Assembly: GCA_913778085.1 (NCBI GenBank)
Contig: CAJYXJ010000038.1
Location: 1-64,000, forward strand
Direction of reading: 5' to 3'
DNA: 64,000 bases
From: an uncultured Chryseobacterium sp.
GTDB lineage: Bacteria; Bacteroidota; Bacteroidia; Flavobacteriales; Weeksellaceae
Part shown: piece by piece, positions 8,305 through 16,860 of the stretch
Numbering within the stretch: position 1 is the first letter of the stretch
Layout of the letters: each line of letters starts with the position of its first letter
The notes under the pieces: generated by a model
The model's input: the letters and a program-made list of their open reading frames with translations, nothing else
Database searches by the model: none
Told to the model about the DNA's origin: nothing
Translations under genes and position numbers: made by a program

Positions 8305-8866
8305 TATTTAAATTAAACTAAACGGAAATTTAAATTTAAAAAAAATGAAAAAAGCAATCAATATATTTTCTTTACTGTTGTTTACGTCGGGTTTTTCCCA
8401 GGTAGCTATCGGTAAAACATCGGTGAGCAATGCTTCGGTTTCTTTGGAATTCGGCAGTGGAAACAGGGGGATTATTCTACCTTGGGTCACTTCAGCAGCT
8501 TCGGTAACCGGAGCGGTGGACGGTACGCTGGTGTATGACATCGCAGACAAAAAAGTAAAATACCTGAAATCGGGTTCATGGTTTGATCTTACGGTGGATG
8601 CCAGTGGAGTTGTGGATGCGGCGCTCCAAACTTCTAAAGTGGAGCTTCCGGGTGCCAAAATGGTCATCGGAACAGGCGGTGCTTCGGACACAACGCCGGG
8701 AATCCTGGTATTAAAAGATACCAACAAAGCGATGGTACTGCCAAAAGTGGCTAGTCCACACCTGAACATCATCAACCCTTCTGCAGGGATGATGGTGTAC
8801 GATACGGTAAAGCATCAGCTTGCGGTATTCAACGGGACAGTGTGGTCTTTCTGGAAACCTTTGTAA
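7671..8866 (+). repeat. 3' arm of the duplicated adhesin module, copy 1
   Basis: This 1.2-kb stretch (second Asp-rich segment and C-terminus of adhesin 1, spacer, small partner gene) is repeated at 10401-11594 with very few differences; the partner proteins agree at 171 of 173 residues. The two copies are in the same orientation about 2.7 kb apart, so they can recombine. The extent was set by reading the two stretches against each other. Confidence 0.85.
8345..8866 (+). CDS. Small secreted protein, adhesin partner, copy 1
   Basis: A 173-residue protein with a signal peptide (MKKAINIFSLLLFTSGFSQ). It contains two versions of one short motif, GTLVYDIADKKVKYLKSGSW (about 57-76) and GMMVYDTVKHQLAVFNGTVW (about 149-168). 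The same motif ends the adhesin just upstream (MMLYDTTNNCLKVY). Such motifs are common in Bacteroidota proteins that look like tail-fibre tips. It is probably co-transcribed with the adhesin and may bind it or form the same structure; this is inference. A near-identical copy is at 11073. Confidence 0.65.
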   Translation: MKKAINIFSLLLFTSGFSQVAIGKTSVSNASVSLEFGSGNRGIILPWVTSAASVTGAVDGTLVYDIADKKVKYLKSGSWFDLTVDASGVVDAALQTSKVELPGAKMVIGTGGASDTTPGILVLKDTNKAMVLPKVASPHLNIINPSAGMMVYDTVKHQLAVFNGTVWSFWKPL

Positions 8867-8976
8867 TCATTCAAATAATTTTCACAGGAGGCCTTCTCTG
8901 CAGGGCCTTCATTATTTTAGATATCAAATACAAGTTAGTGCTTTCTCTTATAAGCACATATATAATTAATTACTTT

Positions 8977-11034
8977 ATGAATTTAACACAAGTAAAAAAT
9001 ACAGCCTTATTCCTGATGCTTCTTGTAAGCAGCGCAGGCTTTGGCCAGACCTGTCCGGCTACGGCAGAAGGAACGCCGATATTCAGAAATGATTTCGGGA
9101 CAGGAAACAGCAATAGCAATACGACGAGCACAGATCCTTATGTATTAGGACATACTTATCAAGCCACCAATCCTGGAGATGGGTTTTATTCTGTTACTAC
9201 TTCATCTGCACAAACGGCAGGTTTTGTCATGACAGACCTTACCGGGAATAAGGATGCCGGCTATACCGATATCACAGCCGGTTCCACTACCGGAAGATAT
9301 CTGGCAATCAATATCAACTCAAGTGCAACGGTAAATGCTGCGATTTACCGGGTAGACAATCTAAGTGTTGTACCGGGGCAACTCTATCGATTCAGAATTG
9401 ATATGGCCGGATTATGCAACGGTTGTGGAGATGTTCCCAGCCTGCAGCTAAGCATTAAGGACAGTAACAATAATACTTTGGCAACTGCCAATTCAAGCAA
9501 TCTGGGAATGGCTAATGACGATGTATGGAGAAGACTTAACCTTTCTTTTACTCCTACCACTTCTGTAGTTAAGCTTGAAATAGTTAATTTACAGCAGAAT
9601 GGTGGAAATGGAAACGATGTAGGAATCGACAATATTGTCTTCACTCCGGTAGAATGCGATTCGGACGGTGACGGAATTCCCAATTCCCTGGATCTTGATG
9701 ATGATAATGACGGTATTGAAGACTGTATCGAAAAAGGATTGGATCCCAATTCAACAGTGAGTACTATTTTTAAGCTAAACGGTAATGCTACACAAATTAA
9801 TTCTAAGCAGGTGAGACTGACTCCGGCACTAAATACGCAGGCAGGACAAATGTGGTCTTACGGAAAGGTGGATTTCAGCAAAAGCTTCAGCTTAAGTTAC
9901 GAAGCCAATTTCGGAAGCAGTGATGGCGGAGCCGACGGAATTGCCACGGTATTCCATAATTCACCGGCAGGAGTTGATGCAGTAGGAGCAGCCGGTGGCG
10001 GTATCGGAGCATTGGGAATCCAGAACGGGATTGTACTTGAAGTAGATACCTATGATAATGGAACTGCTGTAGGAGATATTCCTAACGACCATGGCCAGAT
10101 CTGGGCTTCGGCCAGCCAGAGTGGTGCTAACCTTCTTACAACTGCCGTTGATTTAGGGAATGTAGAAGATAATGTATGGAGACCGGTTGTCATCACATGG
10201 GATTTCCCGACAAAGAAATTGTCTTATACAGTGGGCGGAGTTCTGGCTGGATCCTATACGTTTCCATCTTCCAATCCGATTACGAATTATTTTGGCGGTG
10301 TAAGCAATGTTTATTTCGGATATACGGCATCTACAGGAGGAGCGGTTAACGAACAGAGCGTAAGGTATACCGATTTCTGTTCTCAGCTTCCACTCGAATT
10401 AGATACGGATGGAGATGGTATACCGAACCACCTGGATCTGGATTCTGATAACGACGGATGTGTGGACGCGATAGAAGGAGATGAAAATGTAACATTGAAC
10501 CAGCTTGTTTTTGCCGGCGGTAATGTAATATCAGGAACAGGATCTACCGCTCCAAATAAAAATCTTTGTGCTTCTTCTTCTTGTGTGAATGCTTCCGGCG
10601 TACCGAATCTGGTAAATGCAGGAGGGGCTGCCGACATCGGTGGTGATGAAGGGCAGGGTATCGGTACTTCCCAGAACAGTGCAATCCAGCCTCCGGGATG
10701 TACTGCCTGTTATAAGGCTTCCGTAACTTCCGGAACCACACTGAATACCAACGTAGGGATTTCCGCATTGGGCAGGGCAGGAGTAAATGCAGACAACTGG
10801 CCGATGGTAAGAAAAGGAGCCTGGACCGCCCTTGAATCCAAAACAAAAGGGATGGTGATCAACAGGGTAGCTTTCGACAATACCGGAAATCCTGTGGGAA
10901 TCTCTTCATCCAACTTTGTGGAAGGGATGATGATGTATGATACGACCAACAACTGTCTTAAAGTATATACTACAAAGAATAACGGAACTACTTACGGATG
11001 GTATTGTATGGAAAACCAGACCTGTCCTGACTAA
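8977..11034 (+). CDS. Adhesin-like surface protein with L-type-lectin-like domain, copy 2
   Basis: A 686-residue paralogue of the protein at 6268. I start it at the ATG at 8977, which gives a signal peptide (ending SSAGFGQ) aligned with copy 1; a longer reading from 8842 would overlap the upstream gene and add 45 unrelated residues. The order is: shared N-terminal region, Asp-rich DSDGDGIPNSLDLDDDNDG (about 225-245), a domain at about 260-467 with SSDGGADGIATVFHN, GIQNGIVLEVDTYDNG and FGYTASTGG, second Asp-rich segment, shared C-terminus. The middle domain has the order and motifs of an L-type (legume-like) bacterial lectin, so it probably binds sugars. It replaces the unrelated middle of copy 1. 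Confidence 0.78.
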   Translation: MNLTQVKNTALFLMLLVSSAGFGQTCPATAEGTPIFRNDFGTGNSNSNTTSTDPYVLGHTYQATNPGDGFYSVTTSSAQTAGFVMTDLTGNKDAGYTDITAGSTTGRYLAININSSATVNAAIYRVDNLSVVPGQLYRFRIDMAGLCNGCGDVPSLQLSIKDSNNNTLATANSSNLGMANDDVWRRLNLSFTPTTSVVKLEIVNLQQNGGNGNDVGIDNIVFTPVECDSDGDGIPNSLDLDDDNDGIEDCIEKGLDPNSTVSTIFKLNGNATQINSKQVRLTPALNTQAGQMWSYGKVDFSKSFSLSYEANFGSSDGGADGIATVFHNSPAGVDAVGAAGGGIGALGIQNGIVLEVDTYDNGTAVGDIPNDHGQIWASASQSGANLLTTAVDLGNVEDNVWRPVVITWDFPTKKLSYTVGGVLAGSYTFPSSNPITNYFGGVSNVYFGYTASTGGAVNEQSVRYTDFCSQLPLELDTDGDGIPNHLDLDSDNDGCVDAIEGDENVTLNQLVFAGGNVISGTGSTAPNKNLCASSSCVNASGVPNLVNAGGAADIGGDEGQGIGTSQNSAIQPPGCTACYKASVTSGTTLNTNVGISALGRAGVNADNWPMVRKGAWTALESKTKGMVINRVAFDNTGNPVGISSSNFVEGMMMYDTTNNCLKVYTTKNNGTTYGWYCMENQTCPD

Positions 11035-11594
11035 TTTAAATCAAGTAAGACGGAAATTTAAATTTAAAAAAAATGAAAAAAGCAATCAATATATTTTCTT
11101 TACTGTTGTTTACCTCGGGTTTTTCCCAGGTAGCTATCGGTAAAACATCGGTGAGCAATGCTTCGGTTTCTTTGGAATTCGGCAGTGGAAACAGGGGCAT
11201 TATTCTACCTTGGGTCACTTCAGCAGCTTCGGTAACCGGAGCGGTGGACGGTACGCTGGTGTATGACATCGCAGACAAAAAAGTAAAATACCTGAAATCA
11301 GGTTCATGGTTTGATCTTACGGTGGATGCCAGCGGAGTTGTGGATGCGGCGCTCCAGACTTCCAAAGCGGAGCTTGCGGGTGCCAAAATGGTCATCGGTA
11401 CGGGCGGTGCTTCGGACACTACCCCGGGAATCCTGGTATTAAAGGATACCAACAAAGCGATGGTATTGCCAAAAGTGGCCAGCCCTCACCTGAATATCAT
11501 CAACCCTTCTGCAGGGATGATGGTATATGATACGGTTAAGCACCAGCTTGCGGTATTCAACGGGACGGTATGGTCTTTCTGGAAACCTTTGTAA
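10401..11594 (+). repeat. 3' arm of the duplicated adhesin module, copy 2
   Basis: Direct repeat of 7671-8866. The high identity extends through the end of the adhesin gene, the short spacer with its AAATTTAAATTTAAAAAAA segment and the whole partner gene, and stops at about the partner stop codon. The 5' parts of the adhesin genes are clearly less alike, so the 3' arm was duplicated or homogenised more recently. Confidence 0.85.
11073..11594 (+). CDS. Small secreted protein, adhesin partner, copy 2
   Basis: A 173-residue protein that differs from the copy at 8345 at only two residues (Val to Ala and Pro to Ala, around positions 99 and 102). The signal peptide and both MVYDT-type motifs are intact, so both copies look functional. 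It follows the second adhesin by 38 bases and is followed by a terminator, so the accessory transcript ends here. Confidence 0.65.
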   Translation: MKKAINIFSLLLFTSGFSQVAIGKTSVSNASVSLEFGSGNRGIILPWVTSAASVTGAVDGTLVYDIADKKVKYLKSGSWFDLTVDASGVVDAALQTSKAELAGAKMVIGTGGASDTTPGILVLKDTNKAMVLPKVASPHLNIINPSAGMMVYDTVKHQLAVFNGTVWSFWKPL

Positions 11595-11664
11595 TCTTCA
11601 GAGAGTAAACAAGTACAGAGAAGCGGATTCTGAATGTTTCCGTAAAATGAACAATAATTGATAT

Positions 11665-11706
11665 AAGGCTAAAGGGAAGGAGCGATCCGGATCTTTAGCC
11701 TTTTTA
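11665..11706 (+). terminator. Rho-independent terminator after the adhesin block
   Basis: AAGGCTAAAG (11665-11674) pairs with CTTTAGCCTT (11693-11702) and is followed by T-rich sequence. The loop is long (18 bases) but contains the small palindrome ATCCGGAT. Confidence 0.75.
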
Positions 11707-11815
11707 TTTATAAACTCATGAAGTTGATTTAACTTTTATTGCAGTTTCACTTCTAAAAATACAGGATGCGGTTAATGATGCGGCTCAGTCATTTAAACAT
11801 ATTAATATAACAGGT

Positions 11816-12472
11816 ATGGAAAATTTCCGGTTTGTCCTTTTATTTTTTATTTCCGCATTTTGCTACGGGCAGGATATCGACAGTCTACGTATGACAGACT
11901 GTGGCAGACAGCTCAGATCTTTCTTTATTGGAATGGATGTTCTTCATAAATGGCAGGCCGGGCAGCACGTCAACTGGGAGACCGGTGAACCGGACGATCC
12001 TGATGCCATTTCAGGGATAAGAACCCACTGCAGTGCATTTGTTGCCGCTGCCTGCGAACGCCGCGGAATTTATATTCTAAGGCCGCCTCAGCATAAGCAG
12101 GAACTGCTTGCCAATGCTCAGGTTAAATGGCTGAAATCCGGCCAGGCAGAAAATTCCGGCTGGCACCCCATTACAAAGGATATTTTATTTCAGGCCCAGA
12201 AAATGGCAGATGAAGGCTATCTGGTTGTGGCATGTGCACAAAACCCCGATCCGCATAAGCCCGGACACATCGCACTGGTCATGCCGGCGGATCTTTCCGT
12301 ACAGCAGATTCAGCAGAGTGGTCCCCTGATCATTCAGTCTTCTGCCAAAAACAGTGTGGATGCTTCATTCCGAAATGCTTTTCACCGCCATATTGCAGAC
12401 TGGAATTCCGCTACGGATGAGGTCTTCTTCTATTATAATGATAAATTATCGTGTTTCGCAGATAATAAATAA
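11816..12472 (+). CDS. Secreted cysteine hydrolase, probably NlpC/P60-like
   Basis: A 218-residue protein with a signal peptide (MENFRFVLLFFISAFCYG). A candidate catalytic Cys lies in THCSAFVAAACERRGI (about residues 68-83) and a candidate His in KPGHIALVMP (about 146-155). A Cys at the start of a helix followed by a His leading a beta strand is the layout of papain-like cell-wall amidases (NlpC/P60, CHAP and similar). It may cleave peptidoglycan stem peptides in the periplasm or outside the cell. No binding domain such as LysM or SH3 is seen. The family call rests on this layout only. Confidence 0.5.
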   Translation: MENFRFVLLFFISAFCYGQDIDSLRMTDCGRQLRSFFIGMDVLHKWQAGQHVNWETGEPDDPDAISGIRTHCSAFVAAACERRGIYILRPPQHKQELLANAQVKWLKSGQAENSGWHPITKDILFQAQKMADEGYLVVACAQNPDPHKPGHIALVMPADLSVQQIQQSGPLIIQSSAKNSVDASFRNAFHRHIADWNSATDEVFFYYNDKLSCFADNK

Positions 12473-12606
12473 TTATCGGCCTGCGTTGTTGTTTTAATGA
12501 TCTTGCTCATTCGCGTCAGGAATAGAAATTAAATTTGCAGCTATTCCACAGAAATTAAGAACTGGCCGGTGTGTTTAAAGAAATTGTTGAGAATAAGACA
12601 TTTATA

Positions 12607-12638
12607 TTTGTAAAAGTAAAAATTTTTTTCTATCTTTG
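12607..12638 (+). promoter_or_regulatory. Promoter of rpoBC
   Basis: TTTG at 12607-12610, a 20-base spacer and TATCTTTG at 12631-12638 form a full Bacteroidota consensus promoter. The start would be near 12642, leaving a leader of about 313 bases in front of rpoB. A second, weaker -7-like box (TAAATTTG at 12530-12537) lies upstream. The rest of 12473-12606 holds nothing I recognise. Confidence 0.8.
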
Positions 12639-12670
12639 CAGTCTCTTTTGGCGCGAATAATTGTATACAT

Positions 12671-12806
12671 ATCTATAAAATATTGATTATCACCTCTTTC
12701 ATGATTGTGAAGGAGATTTCATGTTTTATAGATAGGGTGGCGGTTCTGCCTCAAAAGTAATAAAAATATTTTGCATTACGCTGTGAAAAGATATACCAGC
12801 GTTGCA
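12671..12806 (+). promoter_or_regulatory. Structured leader RNA upstream of rpoB
   Basis: The leader contains a compound hairpin: ATCTATAAAA (12671-12680) pairs perfectly with TTTTATAGAT (12724-12733), and inside it CTCTTTCAT (12694-12702) pairs with GTGAAGGAG (12707-12715) around a GATT loop. A second hairpin follows: TGCA (12772-12775) and CGCTG (12779-12783) pair with CAGCG (12797-12801) and TGCA (12803-12806). A Lys/Arg-rich frame of 33 codons starting with GTG at 12783 overlaps it. This may be an attenuator or autoregulatory leader; no named family is recognised. Confidence 0.5.
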
Positions 12807-12954
12807 GTTAGGAAAAACAAGTATAGAGTCGATAAAGTAAAGGTTCTTCGTGAGCGCCAAAAACACTTTACCCTTTCATTTTGACTTTGATACCGGTCTT
12901 TTTCTGATATTTTTTAATGAATCAAAATATTTTTTAACCTTTCTTAAAAGTTTT

Positions 12955-15900
12955 ATGAGTAAAACAACACCTACAACTAGGGTAAATCAGAGAGTAAATT
13001 TCTCGTCAGCGAAAGGAAAAATCATCACGCCGGACTTCCTGGATATCCAGATTGAGTCTTTTGCGGAGTTTTTTCAGCTTGATACGCTGCCGGAGGACAG
13101 AAGAGATGAAGGTCTTTACAAGACTTTTCAGGAAAATTTCCCGATTACGGATTCCAGAAACCAATTTGTATTGGAATTCCTGGATTATCTGGTAGATTCT
13201 CCACGTTATTCAATCGATGAGTGTGTGGAAAGAGGATTGACGTATTCCGTACCTCTTAAAGCAAGACTTAAATTGTATTGTACAGACCCTGAGCATGAGG
13301 ATTTCCAGACCGTGGTTCAGGATGTATATTTAGGCCCGGTTCCTTACATGACGCCTAGCGGATCTTTCATCATCAACGGTGCTGAAAGGGTTATCGTTAC
13401 GCAGTTGCACCGTTCACCCGGTGTATTCTTCGGACAGACCTACCACGCCAACGGAACCAAATTGTACTATTCAAGAATCATTCCTTTCAAAGGATCTTGG
13501 ATGGAATTTACAACAGATATCAACAGCGTAATGTACGCATATATCGACCGTAAGAAAAAATTACCGTTAACCACTTTACTAAGAGCGATCGGTTATGAGT
13601 CTGACAAGGATATCCTTCAGATTTTCGACCTTGCTGAAGAAGTGAAAGTTTCTAAAGCTGCCCTTAAAAAAGTAGAAGGAAGAACATTGGCTGCGAGAGT
13701 TTTGAACACCTGGTTCGAAGATTTCGTAGACGAAGATACAGGTGAGGTAGTTTCTATCGAAAGAAACGAGATCATCCTGGATAGAGAAACCATTCTTGAA
13801 AAAGAACACTTGGATCTGATCCTTGATGCTGGCGTAAAATCAATCCTGATTCACAAAGAAAACAGCAACGAGTTCTCTATCATCCAGAATACCTTACAGA
13901 AAGACCCTACCAACTCTGAAAAAGAAGCGGTAGAATACATTTACCGTCAATTAAGAAACGCAGATCCGCCAGATGAGGAAACCGCAAGAGGAATTATTGA
14001 AAAATTATTCTTCTCCGAGCAGAGATATTCATTAGGTGAAGTAGGACGTTACAGACTAAACAAAAAGTTAAGCCTGAATATTCCAACAACGACTGAAGTT
14101 CTTACTAAGGAAGATATCATCGCGATTGTAAGACACTTGATCGAGCTGGTAAACTCAAAAACGGATGTTGATGATATCGACCACTTATCCAACAGAAGAA
14201 TTAAAACCGTTGGTGAGCAGTTGGCAGGACAATTCGGCGTAGGTCTTTCAAGAATTGCAAGAACCATCAAGGAAAGAATGAACGTTAGAGATAACGAAAT
14301 CTTTACTCCGCTGGATCTTGTAAACGCGAAGACGTTAACGTCGGTGATCAACTCATTCTTTGGTACCAACCAGCTTTCTCAGTTCATGGACCAGACCAAC
14401 CCATTGTCAGAGATTACTCACAAGAGAAGATTATCTGCACTAGGGCCTGGAGGTTTATCAAGAGAAAGAGCAGGTTTCGAGGTTCGAGACGTTCACCATA
14501 CCCACTACGGAAGAATTTGTCCGATTGAAACTCCGGAAGGACCAAACATCGGTTTGATCTCTTCATTAGGGATTTATGCTAAGATTAACAGACTCGGTTT
14601 CATCGAAACCCCATACAGAAAAGTAGAAAACGGTAAAATCGAGCTTTCGGCAGATCCGATCTACTTAAATGCTGAAGATGAAGAATCTAAAGTAATCGCT
14701 CAGGCCAACGTTGAATTGAGCGATAGCGGTGAATTCGAAACCGACAGGATTATTGCAAGATTGGATGGTGACTATCCGGTAGTAGAACCTAACCAGGTTG
14801 ACCTTATCGATGTAGCACCAAACCAGATTTCCGGTATTTCCGCTTCATTGATTCCGTTCCTGGAGCATGATGATGCGAACCGTGCCTTGATGGGATCCAA
14901 CATGATGCGTCAGGCCGTTCCTCTATTGAAGCCACAGGCTCCGATCGTTGGTACAGGGCTTGAGCAGCAGGTTGCAAGAGATTCAAGAATTTTGATCAAT
15001 GCTGAAGGTACTGGTACGGTAGAGTATGTGGATGCTGACAGAATCGTGATTAAATACGAAAGAAGCGAAGACGAAGATTTGGTACAATTCGAGTCTGCTA
15101 CAAAAACATATAACCTGACTAAGTTCAGAAAAACCAACCAGAGTACGACCATTACCCTGAGACCAAACGTAAGAGTTGGAGATGTGGTAGAAAAAGGACA
15201 GGTGCTTTGCGACGGATATGCTACTGAAAAAGGAGAATTGGCTCTTGGTAGAAACCTGGTGGTTGCGTTCATGCCTTGGAAAGGATACAACTTCGAGGAT
15301 GCGATCGTAATCAACGAAAAAGTAGTTCGTGAAGACTGGTTTACTTCGATCCACGTAGATGAATATTCTCTTGAAGTTCGTGATACCAAATTGGGTATGG
15401 AAGAGCTTACGGCAGATATTCCGAATGTTTCGGAAGAAGCTACCAAAGATCTTGACGAGAACGGGATGATCAGAATCGGGGCTGAAGTGAAGCCTGGAGA
15501 TATCATGATCGGTAAAATCACTCCAAAAGGTGAATCTGATCCGACTCCGGAAGAAAAACTCCTTAGAGCGATCTTCGGTGATAAGGCCGGTGACGTGAAA
15601 GATGCTTCATTGAAAGCAGACTCTTCATTAAGAGGGGTAGTGATCGATAAGAAATTGTTCTCCAGAAACATCAAGGACAAAAAGAAAAGAACAGAAGAAA
15701 AACTGAAGCTTGAAGAAATTGAAAACACTTACAAAGCTAAGTTTGACGAGTTGAGAAATACTTTAATTGAAAAATTAAATACCCTTGTTAGCGGTAAAAC
15801 TTCTCAGGGCGTGAAAAACGACCTTGATGAGGAAATCATCGGTAAAGGGGTGAAGTTCACTCACAAATTATTGACTTCTGTTGAAGACTACGTTAACGTT

Positions 15901-16776
15901 AGCGGTTCAGACTGGACGGTTGATAACGATAAAAATGAATTGATCAAACAGTTAATTCACAATTATAAAATCAGATACAACGATATCCAGGGGGTTAAAA
16001 ACCGTGAGAAATTCGCAATTTCCATCGGAGACGAACTTCCTGCTGGTATCATGAAGCTTGCTAAGGTTTACATCGCTAAGAAACGTAAACTGAACGTAGG
16101 AGATAAAATGGCAGGACGTCACGGTAACAAAGGAATCGTTTCGAGAATTGTTCGTGAAGAAGATATGCCGTTCCTTGAAGACGGAACACCGGTAGATATC
16201 GTACTGAACCCGCTTGGGGTACCTTCCCGTATGAACATCGGTCAGATCTATGAAACCGTTCTTGGATGGGCTGGTCAGAAATTAGGATTGAAATTTGCTA
16301 CGCCGATTTTCGACGGAGCAAGCCTTGATCAGATTACTGAATATACTGAAAAAGCAGGTCTTCCTAAATTCGGTCATACGTATCTTTATGACGGTGGTAC
16401 CGGAGAAAGATTTACGCAGGCCGCTACAGTAGGGGTAATCTACATGCTGAAACTGGGGCACATGGTTGATGACAAGATGCACGCCCGTTCTATCGGTCCT
16501 TACTCATTAATTACGCAGCAGCCGTTAGGAGGTAAAGCGCAGTTCGGAGGTCAGAGATTCGGAGAGATGGAGGTTTGGGCTCTTGAAGCATTCGGAGCAT
16601 CCAATATCCTGAGAGAGATCCTTACTGTGAAGTCGGATGACGTGATTGGTAGAGCGAAAACTTACGAAGCGATTGCAAAAGGTGAATCGATGCCTGAACC
16701 GGGTATTCCTGAATCATTCAACGTATTGCTTCACGAATTACAGGGTCTTGGATTAGACGTAAGACTAGAGGAATAA
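12955..16776 (+). CDS. rpoB: DNA-directed RNA polymerase subunit beta
   Basis: A 1273-residue beta subunit. The start at 12955 gives [16 protein letters not shown], which lines up with flavobacterial RpoB; a GTG at 12850 in the same frame would add 35 non-conserved residues. The rifampicin pocket ([20 protein letters not shown], about 472-491, followed by LSALGPGGL) has the sensitive residues at the Asp, His and Ser positions. The C-terminal block with [19 protein letters not shown], which contacts RpoC, is complete. It forms the catalytic core with RpoC, 84 bases downstream. It is separated from rplL by an accessory block and has its own promoter and leader. Confidence 0.98.
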   Translation: MSKTTPTTRVNQRVNFSSAKGKIITPDFLDIQIESFAEFFQLDTLPEDRRDEGLYKTFQENFPITDSRNQFVLEFLDYLVDSPRYSIDECVERGLTYSVPLKARLKLYCTDPEHEDFQTVVQDVYLGPVPYMTPSGSFIINGAERVIVTQLHRSPGVFFGQTYHANGTKLYYSRIIPFKGSWMEFTTDINSVMYAYIDRKKKLPLTTLLRAIGYESDKDILQIFDLAEEVKVSKAALKKVEGRTLAARVLNTWFEDFVDEDTGEVVSIERNEIILDRETILEKEHLDLILDAGVKSILIHKENSNEFSIIQNTLQKDPTNSEKEAVEYIYRQLRNADPPDEETARGIIEKLFFSEQRYSLGEVGRYRLNKKLSLNIPTTTEVLTKEDIIAIVRHLIELVNSKTDVDDIDHLSNRRIKTVGEQLAGQFGVGLSRIARTIKERMNVRDNEIFTPLDLVNAKTLTSVINSFFGTNQLSQFMDQTNPLSEITHKRRLSALGPGGLSRERAGFEVRDVHHTHYGRICPIETPEGPNIGLISSLGIYAKINRLGFIETPYRKVENGKIELSADPIYLNAEDEESKVIAQANVELSDSGEFETDRIIARLDGDYPVVEPNQVDLIDVAPNQISGISASLIPFLEHDDANRALMGSNMMRQAVPLLKPQAPIVGTGLEQQVARDSRILINAEGTGTVEYVDADRIVIKYERSEDEDLVQFESATKTYNLTKFRKTNQSTTITLRPNVRVGDVVEKGQVLCDGYATEKGELALGRNLVVAFMPWKGYNFEDAIVINEKVVREDWFTSIHVDEYSLEVRDTKLGMEELTADIPNVSEEATKDLDENGMIRIGAEVKPGDIMIGKITPKGESDPTPEEKLLRAIFGDKAGDVKDASLKADSSLRGVVIDKKLFSRNIKDKKKRTEEKLKLEEIENTYKAKFDELRNTLIEKLNTLVSGKTSQGVKNDLDEEIIGKGVKFTHKLLTSVEDYVNVSGSDWTVDNDKNELIKQLIHNYKIRYNDIQGVKNREKFAISIGDELPAGIMKLAKVYIAKKRKLNVGDKMAGRHGNKGIVSRIVREEDMPFLEDGTPVDIVLNPLGVPSRMNIGQIYETVLGWAGQKLGLKFATPIFDGASLDQITEYTEKAGLPKFGHTYLYDGGTGERFTQAATVGVIYMLKLGHMVDDKMHARSIGPYSLITQQPLGGKAQFGGQRFGEMEVWALEAFGASNILREILTVKSDDVIGRAKTYEAIAKGESMPEPGIPESFNVLLHELQGLGLDVRLEE

Positions 16777-16860
16777 TTTTAAATTTTAAATTATCAATGC
16801 CGGGTGGAAACATTCGGAAATTAATCTAAAATCTAAAATCTAAAATTTAAAATCTAACAA

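Noticed and set aside
12850-12954. A GTG start 35 codons upstream of rpoB
   Set aside because: The extra residues are hydrophobic and not like any RpoB N-terminus; the ATG at 12955 aligns with known flavobacterial RpoB.
14910-15728. A 272-codon open frame on the minus strand
   Set aside because: It is fully antisense to rpoB, Ser-rich and without any domain; rpoB is certain.
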